Below are positions 49,264-57,087 of a stretch of DNA of 64,000 nt, piece by piece. The first letter of the stretch is position 1, and the number at the start of each line of letters is the position of its first letter. The notes under the pieces were generated by a model. That model did not search any database. It worked only from the letters and a program-made list of their open reading frames with translations, and had not been told where the DNA came from. The translations under genes were made by a program, and so were the position numbers. This DNA is from Streptomyces sp. NBC_00663 (GTDB lineage Bacteria; Actinomycetota; Actinomycetes; Streptomycetales; Streptomycetaceae), in NCBI RefSeq assembly GCF_036226885.1, contig NZ_CP109027.1:3100001-3164000 (forward strand). The letters run 5' to 3'.

Positions 49264-49856
49264 CGATCACCCTGCGGCAGCTCCGGCAGGCCCGCGCGTT
49301 CCAGGGCGAGGGGGTCGTAGCCGGGCAGGGCGGCACGGTGGATGAGGGCGGCGGCGAGCTGTTCGGCGTAGATGGCACCGGCGGCCTGCGCGACCTCAAC
49401 CTGTGCGGTGGCGCGGATGGTCTCTACGCGTTCGAGGTGGGCGTATTCCTCGCGCCGCTCGCTGGTCTCGCGCTGGAAGGCGACGGTTTCGCGGCGGTCG
49501 GTGCGCCAGTAGCGGGCGGCGAGCCCATAGGCGCCGGCGGTGGCCAGCGACCACAGCAGCAGCGGCAGGGACAGACCGTCCGCGTATCCGGCCACCCCGG
49601 CGAACGCGAGGGCGCCGGAGGCGGCGAACGCGGTGCCGACAAGGACGGTGTCGCCGGTGGCGTTGCCCGCGACCACGCCCGCGGCAGCGGCACCCATCGA
49701 GAGGGCGGTCATGAGCACGGCGTTGCCGAAGGAGTGTTCGGCGCCGTGGGCGTTCCAGATCCGGGCCAGGATCAGCACGGTGGAGGTGGCCAGCGCAGGC
49801 GCGGCCTTGGGCAGCGCTGCGGCCACCCAGTGCGGGGCAACAGTGGTCTCATGCAC
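49260..49856 (-). CDS. Spd-like membrane protein
   Basis: This encodes 198 residues with four hydrophobic segments in the first 115 (ALATSTVLILARIWNA through LLLWSLATAGAYGLAARY), then a charged coiled-coil (TDRRETVAFQRETSERREE) and a helical tail. The layout fits AICE spread (Spd) proteins that help plasmid movement between mycelial compartments. ATG start; its stop overlaps the DpdA-like gene start. Confidence 0.7.
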   Translation of the reverse strand: MHETTVAPHWVAAALPKAAPALATSTVLILARIWNAHGAEHSFGNAVLMTALSMGAAAAGVVAGNATGDTVLVGTAFAASGALAFAGVAGYADGLSLPLLLWSLATAGAYGLAARYWRTDRRETVAFQRETSERREEYAHLERVETIRATAQVEVAQAAGAIYAEQLAAALIHRAALPGYDPLALERAGLPELPQGDR

Positions 49857-49870
49857 GGGAGTTGTTCCCT

Positions 49871-50062
49871 TCAGCCGAGTTGGGACAGGAAGCGGACGAA
49901 GGACGCCACGAGGTCGCGGATGGGGCCGTAGGCGCCGGTCCCAGCGGTGAAGAACCCGAACAGGAACAGCACCACCGCGGCGCCCGCGTTGCTGGCGCGG
50001 GTCTTGACGGCGACGACGGAGGCGAGGGCGAACAGCAGCACCGCGGAGAGGGTCAGGGTCAT
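49871..50062 (-). CDS. 63-residue membrane peptide
   Basis: MTLTLSAVLLFALASVVAVK opens a first membrane helix, and a second (AGAAVVLFLFGFFTAGTG) follows. The start overlaps the next gene's stop (50059-50062), so it is translated in the same operon. Likely an Spd-type helper; no specific family. Confidence 0.65.
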   Translation of the reverse strand: MTLTLSAVLLFALASVVAVKTRASNAGAAVVLFLFGFFTAGTGAYGPIRDLVASFVRFLSQLG

Positions 50063-50334
50063 CGCGACACCTCCGAGCGCGGGGTGTCGGTGCCTGCGCG
50101 GTAGATGCGGGCCCACCGGTTGTAAAGCCAGCGGCCGATGCGTATCCGCTTGCCGGTGGCGTTGCAGCGGCGGCAGTCCTTGCCGCGCTTGAGGCGTCCC
50201 TTGCGGTCGGACTTCATCTTGAAGCCCCAGCCGGAGCACTTGCGGCAGGTGCCGAACGGCGACACCGCACACACCGACACGTAACACAGGGTGACGCCGA
50301 TGAGGAGGGTGATAGCGAGCAGGACAGGGGTCAT
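50059..50334 (-). CDS. membrane protein with DnaJ-type zinc finger
   Basis: This encodes 91 residues: an N-terminal membrane helix (TPVLLAITLLIGVTLCYVSV), then a paired CxxCxG zinc finger (CRKCSGWGFK and CRRCNATGKR) and a basic tail. The ATG at 50334 is preferred to the adjacent GTG because GAAGGG lies 6 nt upstream. It sits just downstream of the palindrome cluster that follows traB. Confidence 0.7.
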   Translation of the reverse strand: MTPVLLAITLLIGVTLCYVSVCAVSPFGTCRKCSGWGFKMKSDRKGRLKRGKDCRRCNATGKRIRIGRWLYNRWARIYRAGTDTPRSEVSR

Positions 50335-50377
50335 CACGAGCCCTTCCAGGCGGTTTTCAGGGGTTTCCGCAGGTGGG

Positions 50378-50465
50378 CCGCTATCCGCTAGCGGCCTGAT
50401 CAGAGTGGGTTTGTGGCGCTAGCGGGGCCGCTAACGTTAGCGGGGTGTGCCGCTAGCGCTAGCGG
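50378..50465. promoter_or_regulatory. palindrome cluster next to traB; candidate clt transfer site
   Basis: Eight copies of TAGCGG or CCGCTA lie within 88 bp. They build CCGCTAGCGG (50385-50394), CCGCTAACGTTAGCGG (50428-50443) and CCGCTAGCGCTAGCGG (50450-50465), the last two being perfect 16-bp palindromes. TraB proteins recognise short repeats in a non-coding clt locus, often adjacent to traB. This cluster is 10 bp past the traB stop, so it is my candidate. Confidence 0.65.
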
Positions 50466-50475
50466 CCCCGGAGCG

Positions 50476-52713
50476 TCAGCCCGCGTCCCGGTTTCCGTCA
50501 CGCTCCGCAATCGCTGCGGTGATGTGGGAGCGGTCGATGCCGCGCCGGTTGACGACCTTGCCGTTGACCCGGCGGCCCACCTGGATGGTGGAGATGCCGT
50601 GCGGCTTGAGCGCGGCGGCGAGGGCCTCGGGGTCCCAGCCGTCGTAGACCTCGGGCCGCAGTTCGGCGAGCCGGGCGACGACGGTTTCGGACCAGACTTT
50701 GGGTTCGTCGGCGGGGACCACGGCGAGGATGTCCCGCAGTAGGTCATAGCTGCTGCCGGTGTCCTCCGGCTCCTCCCCGAGAGCGTGCCCGGTGAGGGTG
50801 CCGGCGAGTTCGCGGGCCTTGCGGGCGCGGGCGCCGATGGCCTCCGCGGCGGGGGCGTCCACGTACACGGAGCCGACGATGCGGGCGTCGGAGCCTTCAC
50901 CCACGAAGTAGTGGATGCCCTTGTCACCCCAGCTGAACATGGTGGCGCGCACGCCGCGCTTGTAGGCGGACGTGCCGAGCACCATGTCGTTCTCCAGCTG
51001 GCCCATCACCTTCAGGCAGAACCGGGCCGACGCGTTCGCGCTGATGCCGGTGGGCAGTGCCTTGGCGTCCGGGCGCTGCGTGGCGAGCAGGAGCACGATC
51101 CCGGTGGCGGGGCCGCGTTTGACCAGGTCAGTGCAGATCTCTTCGAGTTCCTTGCCGTGCTTGTCGTGCTCGAACCACACCTGGCACTCATCCACCCCGA
51201 CCACGATCGGGTGCAGTCCCAGGTTCTTCATGTCCGCGAGCTGGGAGGTCACCTTCGACTCGGGGCAGATGTCCCGCGGCAGGGTGCGGATCATCTTGGC
51301 GCGGCGGCGCAGTTCCTCGCGCAGCGCGCGCAGGTCCCGCACCGCGTACTCGATGTCCTCCTCTTCGTCACCGGCGCGGTGGCGGTGGGAGACGGCGTTG
51401 CCGACCGGGTCCAGGTCGCCGGTTCCCTTCAGGTCGTAGGTGTGCAACTCAGCGCGCGGATCGAGGGCGGCGATGAGCAGCAGCAGGCGCAGGAGGAAGG
51501 TCTTGCCCATGCGGGGGATCGCGCCGATGACGGCCGCGATGTACATGAGGGTGATCTCCACCCAGCGTCCGCGCTGGTCGGTGCCGAACGCGACCGGCTT
51601 GAACAGGTCCGTGGTGCCCGCCTTCAGCAGCGGCCATACCGGCTTCTTCGCCTTGGACATGTCCTGGTCCCCGACCCACAAGACCAGGTGCCCGGTGTGT
51701 TCCTCGGCCACCGCTTCCGGCCACACGCACCCGAGCGGGCGGCGCAGGCCGGACGCGAGCCGCTCACGGCGCTCGATGATGTCGGTCACGGTGACGCCGT
51801 AGGGGAGGTTGCCCTCCGCACGCCAGCCGGGGCCGTCGCGGGTGATGGGGGCGGTGAACTCGAACCCGTCCCGGCCCTTGCCCTGCGCCTGGTTGATGGC
51901 GGGGATGCCGAGTGAGCCGAGGGCCCGCAGCACGATGTCACTGGTGAGCTTGACCGCGGTCGGCAGTTCCACCGCCCGGTGGATGACTGGTGCGTCGGCG
52001 CGGCGGCCGTACGTCCCGAGCGCCATCACCACGGCGCCGACCGACAGGGCCTGAAGCCAGCCGGGGGCGAGCACGTAGATGGCGAGAGCGGAGCCGAGCC
52101 CGACGAACATCGCGAGCACCGCCACCAGGGTGCGCAGCCTGACGCGTCCGTCGCGCTGCCGCGACAGCTTGAGGTACTCGGCTGCGTCCTCGCGGCGCAC
52201 CGCGGCGAGCCGGACCGGCTCGCCCTCGCGGTCGGCCACCCACCGCATAGTGCCGCCGACGAAGCGGGCGGCGCCGGTGGGGGCCTGGAAGGTGAGACGG
52301 ACGGCGTAGATGGGGGAACGCAGCGCGTGATAGCCCATCGAGTGGGCGTAGTGGCGGGCCACCCACCGGGCCGCGGTGCGCAGTTCGGTGAGGGAGCGCA
52401 GCCACTCCGGCACGACCGCGCGGCGCCGGGCACCGGCGAGCCGACCGAGGTAGCCCGGCCCGGTCGCGGCCGGAGCCGACCCATCGACTATCACGCGGGC
52501 GGTCGGGTCGCCCGACTCGCCACCCGACCCACTGCCGTGGGAGTCGGGCGACCGGTCGGCGTCGGGTCGGGCGGTCGGGTCGGCCGACTCGGTCCGGGCC
52601 GACCGTGCCTTGTCGAGGTCGACTACCTCTCCCCCAGGGTCGGGGCGGGAGTCGGCAGCCATCTCGGCTTCCAGTCGGTTGAAGAGTTCGTTGTCGTCGT
52701 CGGGGTGCTTCAC
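50476..52713 (-). CDS. traB: TraB-like FtsK/SpoIIIE DNA translocase
   Basis: A 745-residue hexameric DNA pump. The first 75 residues are disordered and acidic. A membrane region (about 194-232) follows, then the FtsK-type motor with Walker A GAIPRMGKTFLLRL (397-410) and Walker B IVVGVDECQVW (503-513), RGPATGIVLLLATQRPDA and the FSWGDKGIHYFVGEG region. The last 80 residues form a winged-helix DNA-binding domain, which in TraB reads the clt repeats. It moves double-stranded element DNA into the recipient. GTG at 52713 follows GGAAGGA. Confidence 0.93.
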   Translation of the reverse strand: MKHPDDDNELFNRLEAEMAADSRPDPGGEVVDLDKARSARTESADPTARPDADRSPDSHGSGSGGESGDPTARVIVDGSAPAATGPGYLGRLAGARRRAVVPEWLRSLTELRTAARWVARHYAHSMGYHALRSPIYAVRLTFQAPTGAARFVGGTMRWVADREGEPVRLAAVRREDAAEYLKLSRQRDGRVRLRTLVAVLAMFVGLGSALAIYVLAPGWLQALSVGAVVMALGTYGRRADAPVIHRAVELPTAVKLTSDIVLRALGSLGIPAINQAQGKGRDGFEFTAPITRDGPGWRAEGNLPYGVTVTDIIERRERLASGLRRPLGCVWPEAVAEEHTGHLVLWVGDQDMSKAKKPVWPLLKAGTTDLFKPVAFGTDQRGRWVEITLMYIAAVIGAIPRMGKTFLLRLLLLIAALDPRAELHTYDLKGTGDLDPVGNAVSHRHRAGDEEEDIEYAVRDLRALREELRRRAKMIRTLPRDICPESKVTSQLADMKNLGLHPIVVGVDECQVWFEHDKHGKELEEICTDLVKRGPATGIVLLLATQRPDAKALPTGISANASARFCLKVMGQLENDMVLGTSAYKRGVRATMFSWGDKGIHYFVGEGSDARIVGSVYVDAPAAEAIGARARKARELAGTLTGHALGEEPEDTGSSYDLLRDILAVVPADEPKVWSETVVARLAELRPEVYDGWDPEALAAALKPHGISTIQVGRRVNGKVVNRRGIDRSHITAAIAERDGNRDAG

Positions 52714-52742
52714 TGAGAGTCCTTCCAGATCTGCGGGAGGGT

Positions 52743-52782
52743 GGGCCCGGCCGAACGCTGTAGGAGGTGAGCGGTCGGGCCC
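52743..52782 (-). ncRNA. CTCACC-loop leader hairpin, traB copy
   Basis: GGGCCCGGCCG pairs with CGGTCGGGCCC over 11 bp with one wobble. The loop on the minus strand starts CTCACCTCCTACAG. It lies 30 bp before the traB start and overlaps the end of the preceding gap. Confidence 0.5.
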
Positions 52783-52788
52783 GTTGGG

Positions 52789-53115
52789 TTACAGGCCGGG
52801 CGGGAGCGCGCTGCCTGCGGGGAATTCGAAGACCGTGACCAGGACGTCCATGCCGGGGTCATCGGCGTAGGCAACGCGGGTGTAGATGACCGTCAACGGG
52901 ATGCCGTCGCGGCCGGTGGTCGGATAGGCGCGGACATCGTGTCCCCAGGCCCGGCGTCGGCTGACCGTGAACCGGGCGTAGGACGCCGGGATCACGCCGT
53001 GCATGCCGAACTTGCTGCCGGACAGGCACACCGCCCGTGCTGAGTCGGCAGGTAGCGGCTGACCGAGCGAGCCGCCCGAGCCGCGGAACAGGCGACTGAT
53101 CCGTTTCAGGTTCAT
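52789..53115 (-). CDS. hypothetical AICE protein
   Basis: This encodes 108 residues starting MNLKRISRLFRGSGG. The middle SGSKFGMHGVIPASYARFTV and the beta-rich end LTVIYTRVAYADDPGMDVLV suggest a small alpha/beta protein. GGAGGAG precedes the ATG. Function unknown. Confidence 0.7.
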   Translation of the reverse strand: MNLKRISRLFRGSGGSLGQPLPADSARAVCLSGSKFGMHGVIPASYARFTVSRRRAWGHDVRAYPTTGRDGIPLTVIYTRVAYADDPGMDVLVTVFEFPAGSALPPGL

Positions 53116-53140
53116 GCCTGAACTCCTCCTTGGCGGGCGG

Positions 53141-53311
53141 TCACCACCAACTGGACTTCTTCTTGGGCACGGGGTTGGGGCAGCCGTTGACCATGTGGTC
53201 CACGCACGCCGGGCAGTCCTCACGCGGCCGGAGCCTGCGGTGGATGCTCCGGTCGCGGGCGTGCTGCCAGCACTGCGGGCACTCGCCCGGAGGCGTCTCT
53301 GTGCGCGCCAT
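53141..53311 (-). CDS. small zinc-finger protein ending KKKSSWW
   Basis: This encodes 56 residues with CPQCW near the N-terminus and CPACVDHMV then C (GCPNPVPKKKSSWW). The Cys pairs could bind zinc. The last residues resemble those of the protein encoded just upstream at 53314-53631. Function unknown. Confidence 0.65.
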   Translation of the reverse strand: MARTETPPGECPQCWQHARDRSIHRRLRPREDCPACVDHMVNGCPNPVPKKKSSWW

Positions 53312-53313
53312 GG

Positions 53314-53631
53314 TCACCACCAACTCGATGACTTCTTGGCGGCCTTGGCGGCGGCGAAGTCGTTCACGACCCGCTGCCGTTCCTTCTCCAGCGCGGTCAG
53401 CTCCGCGGTGAGCCGCTTCATCACCGACTGCGTCAGCATCTCCAGCTTGCGTTCCGCACGACTGGCGCTCTTGTGCCGCGCCACCTTCAGCGCGCCCCCG
53501 GCGAGGGCGGCCATGATCTGGCGGCGCTCGGAGCCGGTCAGCGGCCACCACTCCTGCTTGCGGACCGCCGCGATCTTGCGCTGTGCATGCAGGATGTCGC
53601 GGTCCAAGCGGCGGGTGTCGGGCTTGCCCAT
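53314..53631 (-). CDS. basic coiled-coil protein ending AKKSSSWW
   Basis: A 105-residue, Lys/Arg-rich helical protein (VARHKSASRAERKLEMLTQS, then ALEKERQRVVNDFAAAKAA). It ends with the same KKSS.WW motif as the next gene. Possibly DNA-binding or a structural partner in transfer. Function unknown. Confidence 0.7.
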   Translation of the reverse strand: MGKPDTRRLDRDILHAQRKIAAVRKQEWWPLTGSERRQIMAALAGGALKVARHKSASRAERKLEMLTQSVMKRLTAELTALEKERQRVVNDFAAAKAAKKSSSWW

Positions 53632-53634
53632 GAG

Positions 53635-54024
53635 TCAAGTCCCCCTTGTCTGAGTGGAGTTGGCGTCGATGCAGAGCCCGCACAGGCCGTACCTGCGCGA
53701 GATGCAGTAGCTGTAGGTGATCCGGCACTGCGGGCAGGTGCGGCGGGCGAGCATCGCCAAGGCGAGCGCCCCCCACTTGCGCGATGTCATCGGCCGGACC
53801 GGCATGGCGCGGTCGACGCGGTAGAGGTAGGCGACGCGCACGCCGCCGGCTCGCCGGTTGACCCGCATGACTTGTGCCGCGATCGTCTGGCCACCGGGAC
53901 GCAGCCCCATCGCACGGAGCTGCCGGCGGGTGGCCAGACCGTCCGGGGCCAGGCGCCACGGGTAGGTGGGAACGCCGTGGAACACGCCTTTCGGGTCATA
54001 GCACTTGCCGAACACGGCGGACAT
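53635..54024 (-). CDS. RRQRL-motif zinc-binding protein
   Basis: This encodes 129 residues. It carries FGKCYDPKGVFHGVPTYPW and LATRRQLRAMGLRPGGQ, the pattern of the actinobacterial RRQRL-motif family, then CPQCR and CGLCIDANS as a zinc ribbon. Its ATG overlaps the methyltransferase stop by one base (TGATG). The family is common in AICEs; function unknown. Confidence 0.8.
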   Translation of the reverse strand: MSAVFGKCYDPKGVFHGVPTYPWRLAPDGLATRRQLRAMGLRPGGQTIAAQVMRVNRRAGGVRVAYLYRVDRAMPVRPMTSRKWGALALAMLARRTCPQCRITYSYCISRRYGLCGLCIDANSTQTRGT

Positions 54025-55184
54025 CAGGCCGCGTCCGCCGGTCGCCGTGACAGGTCGGCCGCGCGCCGGAGCAGAGCCCGGACGGCGTGGTCGGCCTGGA
54101 GCGGGAGCACGCCGTTGCCCAGCGCCTTGAGCTGTGCGGAGCGGGTCAGGCCAGGGACGTTGGTGACGTGGCCGGCGCGCAAACCCATCATCCATTCGAC
54201 GAACGCGGGGCTCAGGCGTCCTCGATCGTCAGTTGCCCGGGGGGCACGGCGGCCGGTGACCGCCTCCCACCGCGCGACCGCCGGGGCGTACTGCCCCCAC
54301 TCCAGGACGGAGGCGCCTCGTCGAGGCTGTTCAGTTCCCTCGGCACCTCCCCGCTCGCCAACTCCACTGCCTGTTCCAGACTCGGCGATGAGCTGGAATT
54401 CAGGACTGCCGACCGCCCCGTCCGGGCGGCTGCCACTCGCGGCGTCGGGAGCAGTTGCACCACTGCGGACGACAGCGCCAAGTCCCCCTTGCTGCCCCGC
54501 TGGTTCGGGCCACCCTTGTCCCCGTCCGACGCTCGCGGCGTGGGCAGCAGGGCCACTGCCGTCCGCAGGTCCGGGCCGCCCTCCCCGTGCGCTCCCGCTC
54601 CGTTCGTGTCCGAGGTCCGGGGCGTCGGCAGCAGCGCCACCACGTTCGGCAACGCATCCTCGAAGCCCTTCCCCCGCGAGTCCCTCGCGCGGGGCGTCGG
54701 CAGATGTGGCGAGGAAGAAGAGCCGGCGCCGCTGGTGGCAAGCGCCGACCTCGTCCGCACGTACAACGCACCACTCCGCATCGAACCCGAGGTCGGCAAG
54801 GTCGCACAGGACAGTGTCGAAGCCGAGTCGAAGGTGGTTCGCGACGTTCTCAAAGATCGCGATTCGGGGTCGTAGAACCCCAAGGGCACGGGCAATGAAG
54901 GGCCAGAGATGCCGCTCATCGTCGGTTCCTTTCAGCTCACCGGCGAGAGAGAAGGGCTGACAGGGATAGCCACCGATGAAGACGTCCACCGGCTCCACCG
55001 CACGCCAGTCGACGGCGGTCAGGTCCCCGAGGTTCGGCATGCCGGGATGGTGGTGGGCCAGGATGCGGCTCGCGCCCGGGTCGTTGTCCGCCACCCACGC
55101 CAGCGAGCCGCCGAAGACGCCCAGGACGGCCATGTCCAAGCCGCCGTAGCCGGTGCACACAGACCCGATCCGCAGGCCCCTCAC
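54024..55184 (-). CDS. DNA (cytosine-5-)-methyltransferase
   Basis: A 386-residue C5-MTase. Motif I is IGSVCTGYGGLDMAV; motif IV is IGGYPCQPFS with the catalytic Cys75; motif VI is FENVANHL; motif VIII is CHQRRRLFFL; motif X-like LKALGNGVLPLQADHA is near the end. A variable region of Ala/Asp/Gly (ADAP repeats) sits between VIII and the target recognition part (EWGQYAPAVARWEAVTGR, FVEWMMG). GTG at 55184 overlaps the preceding stop (GTGA). It has no restriction partner in the element and probably protects it from host restriction. Confidence 0.92.
   Translation of the reverse strand: MRGLRIGSVCTGYGGLDMAVLGVFGGSLAWVADNDPGASRILAHHHPGMPNLGDLTAVDWRAVEPVDVFIGGYPCQPFSLAGELKGTDDERHLWPFIARALGVLRPRIAIFENVANHLRLGFDTVLCDLADLGFDAEWCVVRADEVGACHQRRRLFFLATSADAPREGLAGEGLRGCVAERGGAAADAPDLGHERSGSARGGRPGPADGSGPAAHAASVGRGQGWPEPAGQQGGLGAVVRSGATAPDAASGSRPDGAVGSPEFQLIAESGTGSGVGERGGAEGTEQPRRGASVLEWGQYAPAVARWEAVTGRRAPRATDDRGRLSPAFVEWMMGLRAGHVTNVPGLTRSAQLKALGNGVLPLQADHAVRALLRRAADLSRRPADAA
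54212..54919 (-). CDS. overprinted open frame inside the methyltransferase gene (LPTPR repeats)
   Basis: A 235-residue frame lies wholly inside the MTase gene in another phase. It has AAGGA 7 nt before its ATG at 54919. The protein shows ATLPTSGSMRSGALYVRT and repeats such as LLPTPRTSDTNGAG and LLPTPRASDGDKGG, which I recall from proteins linked with phage and actinobacterial C5-MTases. The frame ends just before the SPAFVEWMMG region. It may be translated, or be a by-product of the ADAP repeats in the other frame. Confidence 0.35.
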   Translation of the reverse strand: MSGISGPSLPVPLGFYDPESRSLRTSRTTFDSASTLSCATLPTSGSMRSGALYVRTRSALATSGAGSSSSPHLPTPRARDSRGKGFEDALPNVVALLPTPRTSDTNGAGAHGEGGPDLRTAVALLPTPRASDGDKGGPNQRGSKGDLALSSAVVQLLPTPRVAAARTGRSAVLNSSSSPSLEQAVELASGEVPRELNSLDEAPPSWSGGSTPRRSRGGRRSPAAVPPGQLTIEDA

Positions 55185-56173
55185 GCGGCGGCCTCCTCCG
55201 GGCCGTCGACGGAGTGCAGCGGGCGGCTCTCGGCACGCTCCGCCTTGAGGGTGTCGCGCAGGGTGCGGGCGTTGGCCTGCGAGACGTGCAGCGTGGTGCG
55301 GATGCGGTCTGCGGTCAGCTCCGCATCCGACCAGTCTTCGGTCTCCTTGCGCGCCTCGGTCAGCAGCTCCTCGAAGGTGCGCTGCGTCTTGGGCTTGCTC
55401 TTGGCGGGCCGCTTGCGCAGTGCCTTGGGCGCTGCGCTCTGAGGCTCCTGCGGGACCTGCTCCGGCTCCGGCTCCGGCTCCGGGGTGACCGGCAGCGCAG
55501 TGGTGGGGGTGAGGTCGCCCATGCGCAGCATCACGCGCTCGCGCCGCGGGGTCTCGCGCCGCCAGCCGCGGCCGTAGCGCTCGCGCAGGTCCGCGCGGGC
55601 CAACTGCCGCTCCTTCTCCCGCGCCAGCGCCTCGGAGTAGGAGGTGATCTCCCACAGCGTCATGCGGCGCCACAGCAGGAACGTGGAGGGGAAGGCGAGC
55701 AGCCAGCGGGAGAACCGGATCTTCTCCATGCGGCGGCCGGTGGCGGCGCCGATGCGGACGGCGTAGATGTGCGCGCCGATCTCGGAGAACACCACCCACA
55801 GCAGCGGCATGGTGCCGTGCGCGACCCGGGCCCACAGACTCTGCCCGGCGGCGATGTTCAGCCCGCAGGTGATCAGGGTGAGCACCCAGGGCACGAACCG
55901 CACCCAGGCCAGCGCCATGTCCATCCGGATCAGCAGCAGGTTGGCGACGGTGAACACCGGGATGGCCACGTCGATACCGACCGGCAGCATCCACGGCTCA
56001 CCGAACCCCCAGCGCAACGCGGCAGCGGACACGGCGTCGAAGGAGGAGATCAGACCGAGCGCGCCGACCCCGGCCGCGGCGAGCGCGCCGATACCGGCGA
56101 GCCCCATTTCCGGGCGGGTCAGCGGCGGCACCCCGGAGACCGGCGCCTGCGGGGCGGCGGGCGTCGTGGTCAT
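55181..56173 (-). CDS. DUF2637 membrane protein (Spd-like)
   Basis: A 330-residue protein with four membrane segments (LAGIGALAAAGVGALGLISS to PLLWVVFSEIGAHIYA) that match DUF2637, followed by a basic cytoplasmic tail with a Pro/Glu stretch and a C-terminal helix-turn-helix-like region (ELTADRIRTTLHVSQANARTL). This domain is common in AICE spread proteins. Its start overlaps the upstream gene by 4 bp. Confidence 0.82.
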   Translation of the reverse strand: MTTTPAAPQAPVSGVPPLTRPEMGLAGIGALAAAGVGALGLISSFDAVSAAALRWGFGEPWMLPVGIDVAIPVFTVANLLLIRMDMALAWVRFVPWVLTLITCGLNIAAGQSLWARVAHGTMPLLWVVFSEIGAHIYAVRIGAATGRRMEKIRFSRWLLAFPSTFLLWRRMTLWEITSYSEALAREKERQLARADLRERYGRGWRRETPRRERVMLRMGDLTPTTALPVTPEPEPEPEQVPQEPQSAAPKALRKRPAKSKPKTQRTFEELLTEARKETEDWSDAELTADRIRTTLHVSQANARTLRDTLKAERAESRPLHSVDGPEEAAA

Positions 56174-56460
56174 GCCGCAACCCCCTTGCGGACCGTGCGG
56201 CGGCGCCGGGCGGTGCGGGGCAGCGGGACGACGTCGACCAGGCCGGGGTGTTCCTCGATGACCTGCGCGGCCATGCGGATCAGGCCGTCGTACATCTCGG
56301 GGTGGTCGGCGAGGATGTCCCGGGCCGCGTCCTCGCGGGCCGCGCGCTCCTCGTCGGTCTCACCCTCGACCCCGAGCCACAGTTCAACCGGGGTGCCGAG
56401 CGCAAGTTCCGCGAAGTCCTCAGCAGTAACGGCCTGTTGGCGGCCGATGTACGCACGCAT
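56170..56460 (-). CDS. small acidic/basic protein upstream of the DUF2637 gene
   Basis: This encodes 96 residues: an acidic helical middle (EGETDEERAAREDAARDIL) and a basic end PRTARRRRTVRKGV. AGGAGCTTTC precedes its ATG, and it carries one of the CTCACC-loop leaders. It overlaps the DUF2637 gene by 4 bp. Function unknown. Confidence 0.7.
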   Translation of the reverse strand: MRAYIGRQQAVTAEDFAELALGTPVELWLGVEGETDEERAAREDAARDILADHPEMYDGLIRMAAQVIEEHPGLVDVVPLPRTARRRRTVRKGVAA

Positions 56461-56492
56461 GAAAGCTCCTGAAGTGGGAGGGACGGGAAGGG

Positions 56493-56538
56493 CCGCAGCA
56501 GCCGCAGGCGTGTTGGTGAGACGGCGACTGCTGCGGGA
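56493..56538 (-). ncRNA. CTCACC-loop leader hairpin, copy 2
   Basis: CCGCAGCAG and CTGCTGCGG form a perfect 9-bp stem. The loop has GTCTCACCAACACGCC on the minus strand. It lies 33 bp before the start of the gene at 56460. Confidence 0.65.
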
Positions 56539-56572
56539 GGACCCCCGGGCCGCAGCGCGGGTGGGGAGAGTG

Positions 56573-56616
56573 CCCCGGCCGGGAGTCGAACCCGGCGCTT
56601 GCGACCATCGGGGCGG
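56573..56616 (-). ncRNA. tRNA-like minihelix, copy A
   Basis: On the minus strand, GCCCCG pairs with CGGGGC as in an acceptor stem, and CCGGG-TTCGACT-CCCGG is a perfect T arm. The D and anticodon arms are missing; the linker is ATGGTCGCAAGCG. The 3' end reads CCGGGGCA, as in a tRNA without encoded CCA. A second copy lies at 57423-57464 with paired changes. Confidence 0.65.
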
Positions 56617-56628
56617 TGGTGCGAGGGG

Positions 56629-57087
56629 TCAGACGGTGGCGATGACCAGCGCGGCAATCAGCAGCCACAGGTGGTGGAAGGACTGGTCAAGGGCGTAGGC
56701 GCCGGTGCCGATGTGCGGGTTGTCGTCGTGGCCGGCGCGCGGGGTGCCGAGCCGGTGGAACCCGCCCAACCCGAGCACCTCAGCGAGCCGGGCCAGCGTG
56801 CTGCGCCGGTCCGCCCACCAATGGGTGAGCGCGTCGACACCCAGTCCCAGCACGGTGCCGAGCACCGACAGGCGCAGATCAAGCAGCCACGCGACCGGCA
56901 GCAGCACGGCAACCTTGGTGAGCGTCAGGGTGGCGACGTGCCGGGCATCCGCGAGACGGCCGACCCAACCCGGACGGCCCTTGGTGAGGGACTGGTGGGA
57001 GGTCTGCACCCAGTGGTCACCCACGCTGTGAGCGACGTACAGGGCAGCGAACACAGCGGCGAACACCGCAGCTTCCACGGCGGTCAC
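56629..57087 (-). CDS. DUF3307-like membrane protein
   Basis: This encodes 152 residues with four hydrophobic segments. ALYVAHSVGDHWVQTSHQS at the start and GVDALTHWWADRR in the middle carry paired His/Asp residues of the DUF3307 type; LWLLIAALVIATV ends the protein. GTG at 57087 overlaps the preceding stop (GTGA). The tRNA-like minihelix A starts 13 bp after its stop. Likely an Spd/transfer accessory. Confidence 0.72.
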   Translation of the reverse strand: MTAVEAAVFAAVFAALYVAHSVGDHWVQTSHQSLTKGRPGWVGRLADARHVATLTLTKVAVLLPVAWLLDLRLSVLGTVLGLGVDALTHWWADRRSTLARLAEVLGLGGFHRLGTPRAGHDDNPHIGTGAYALDQSFHHLWLLIAALVIATV

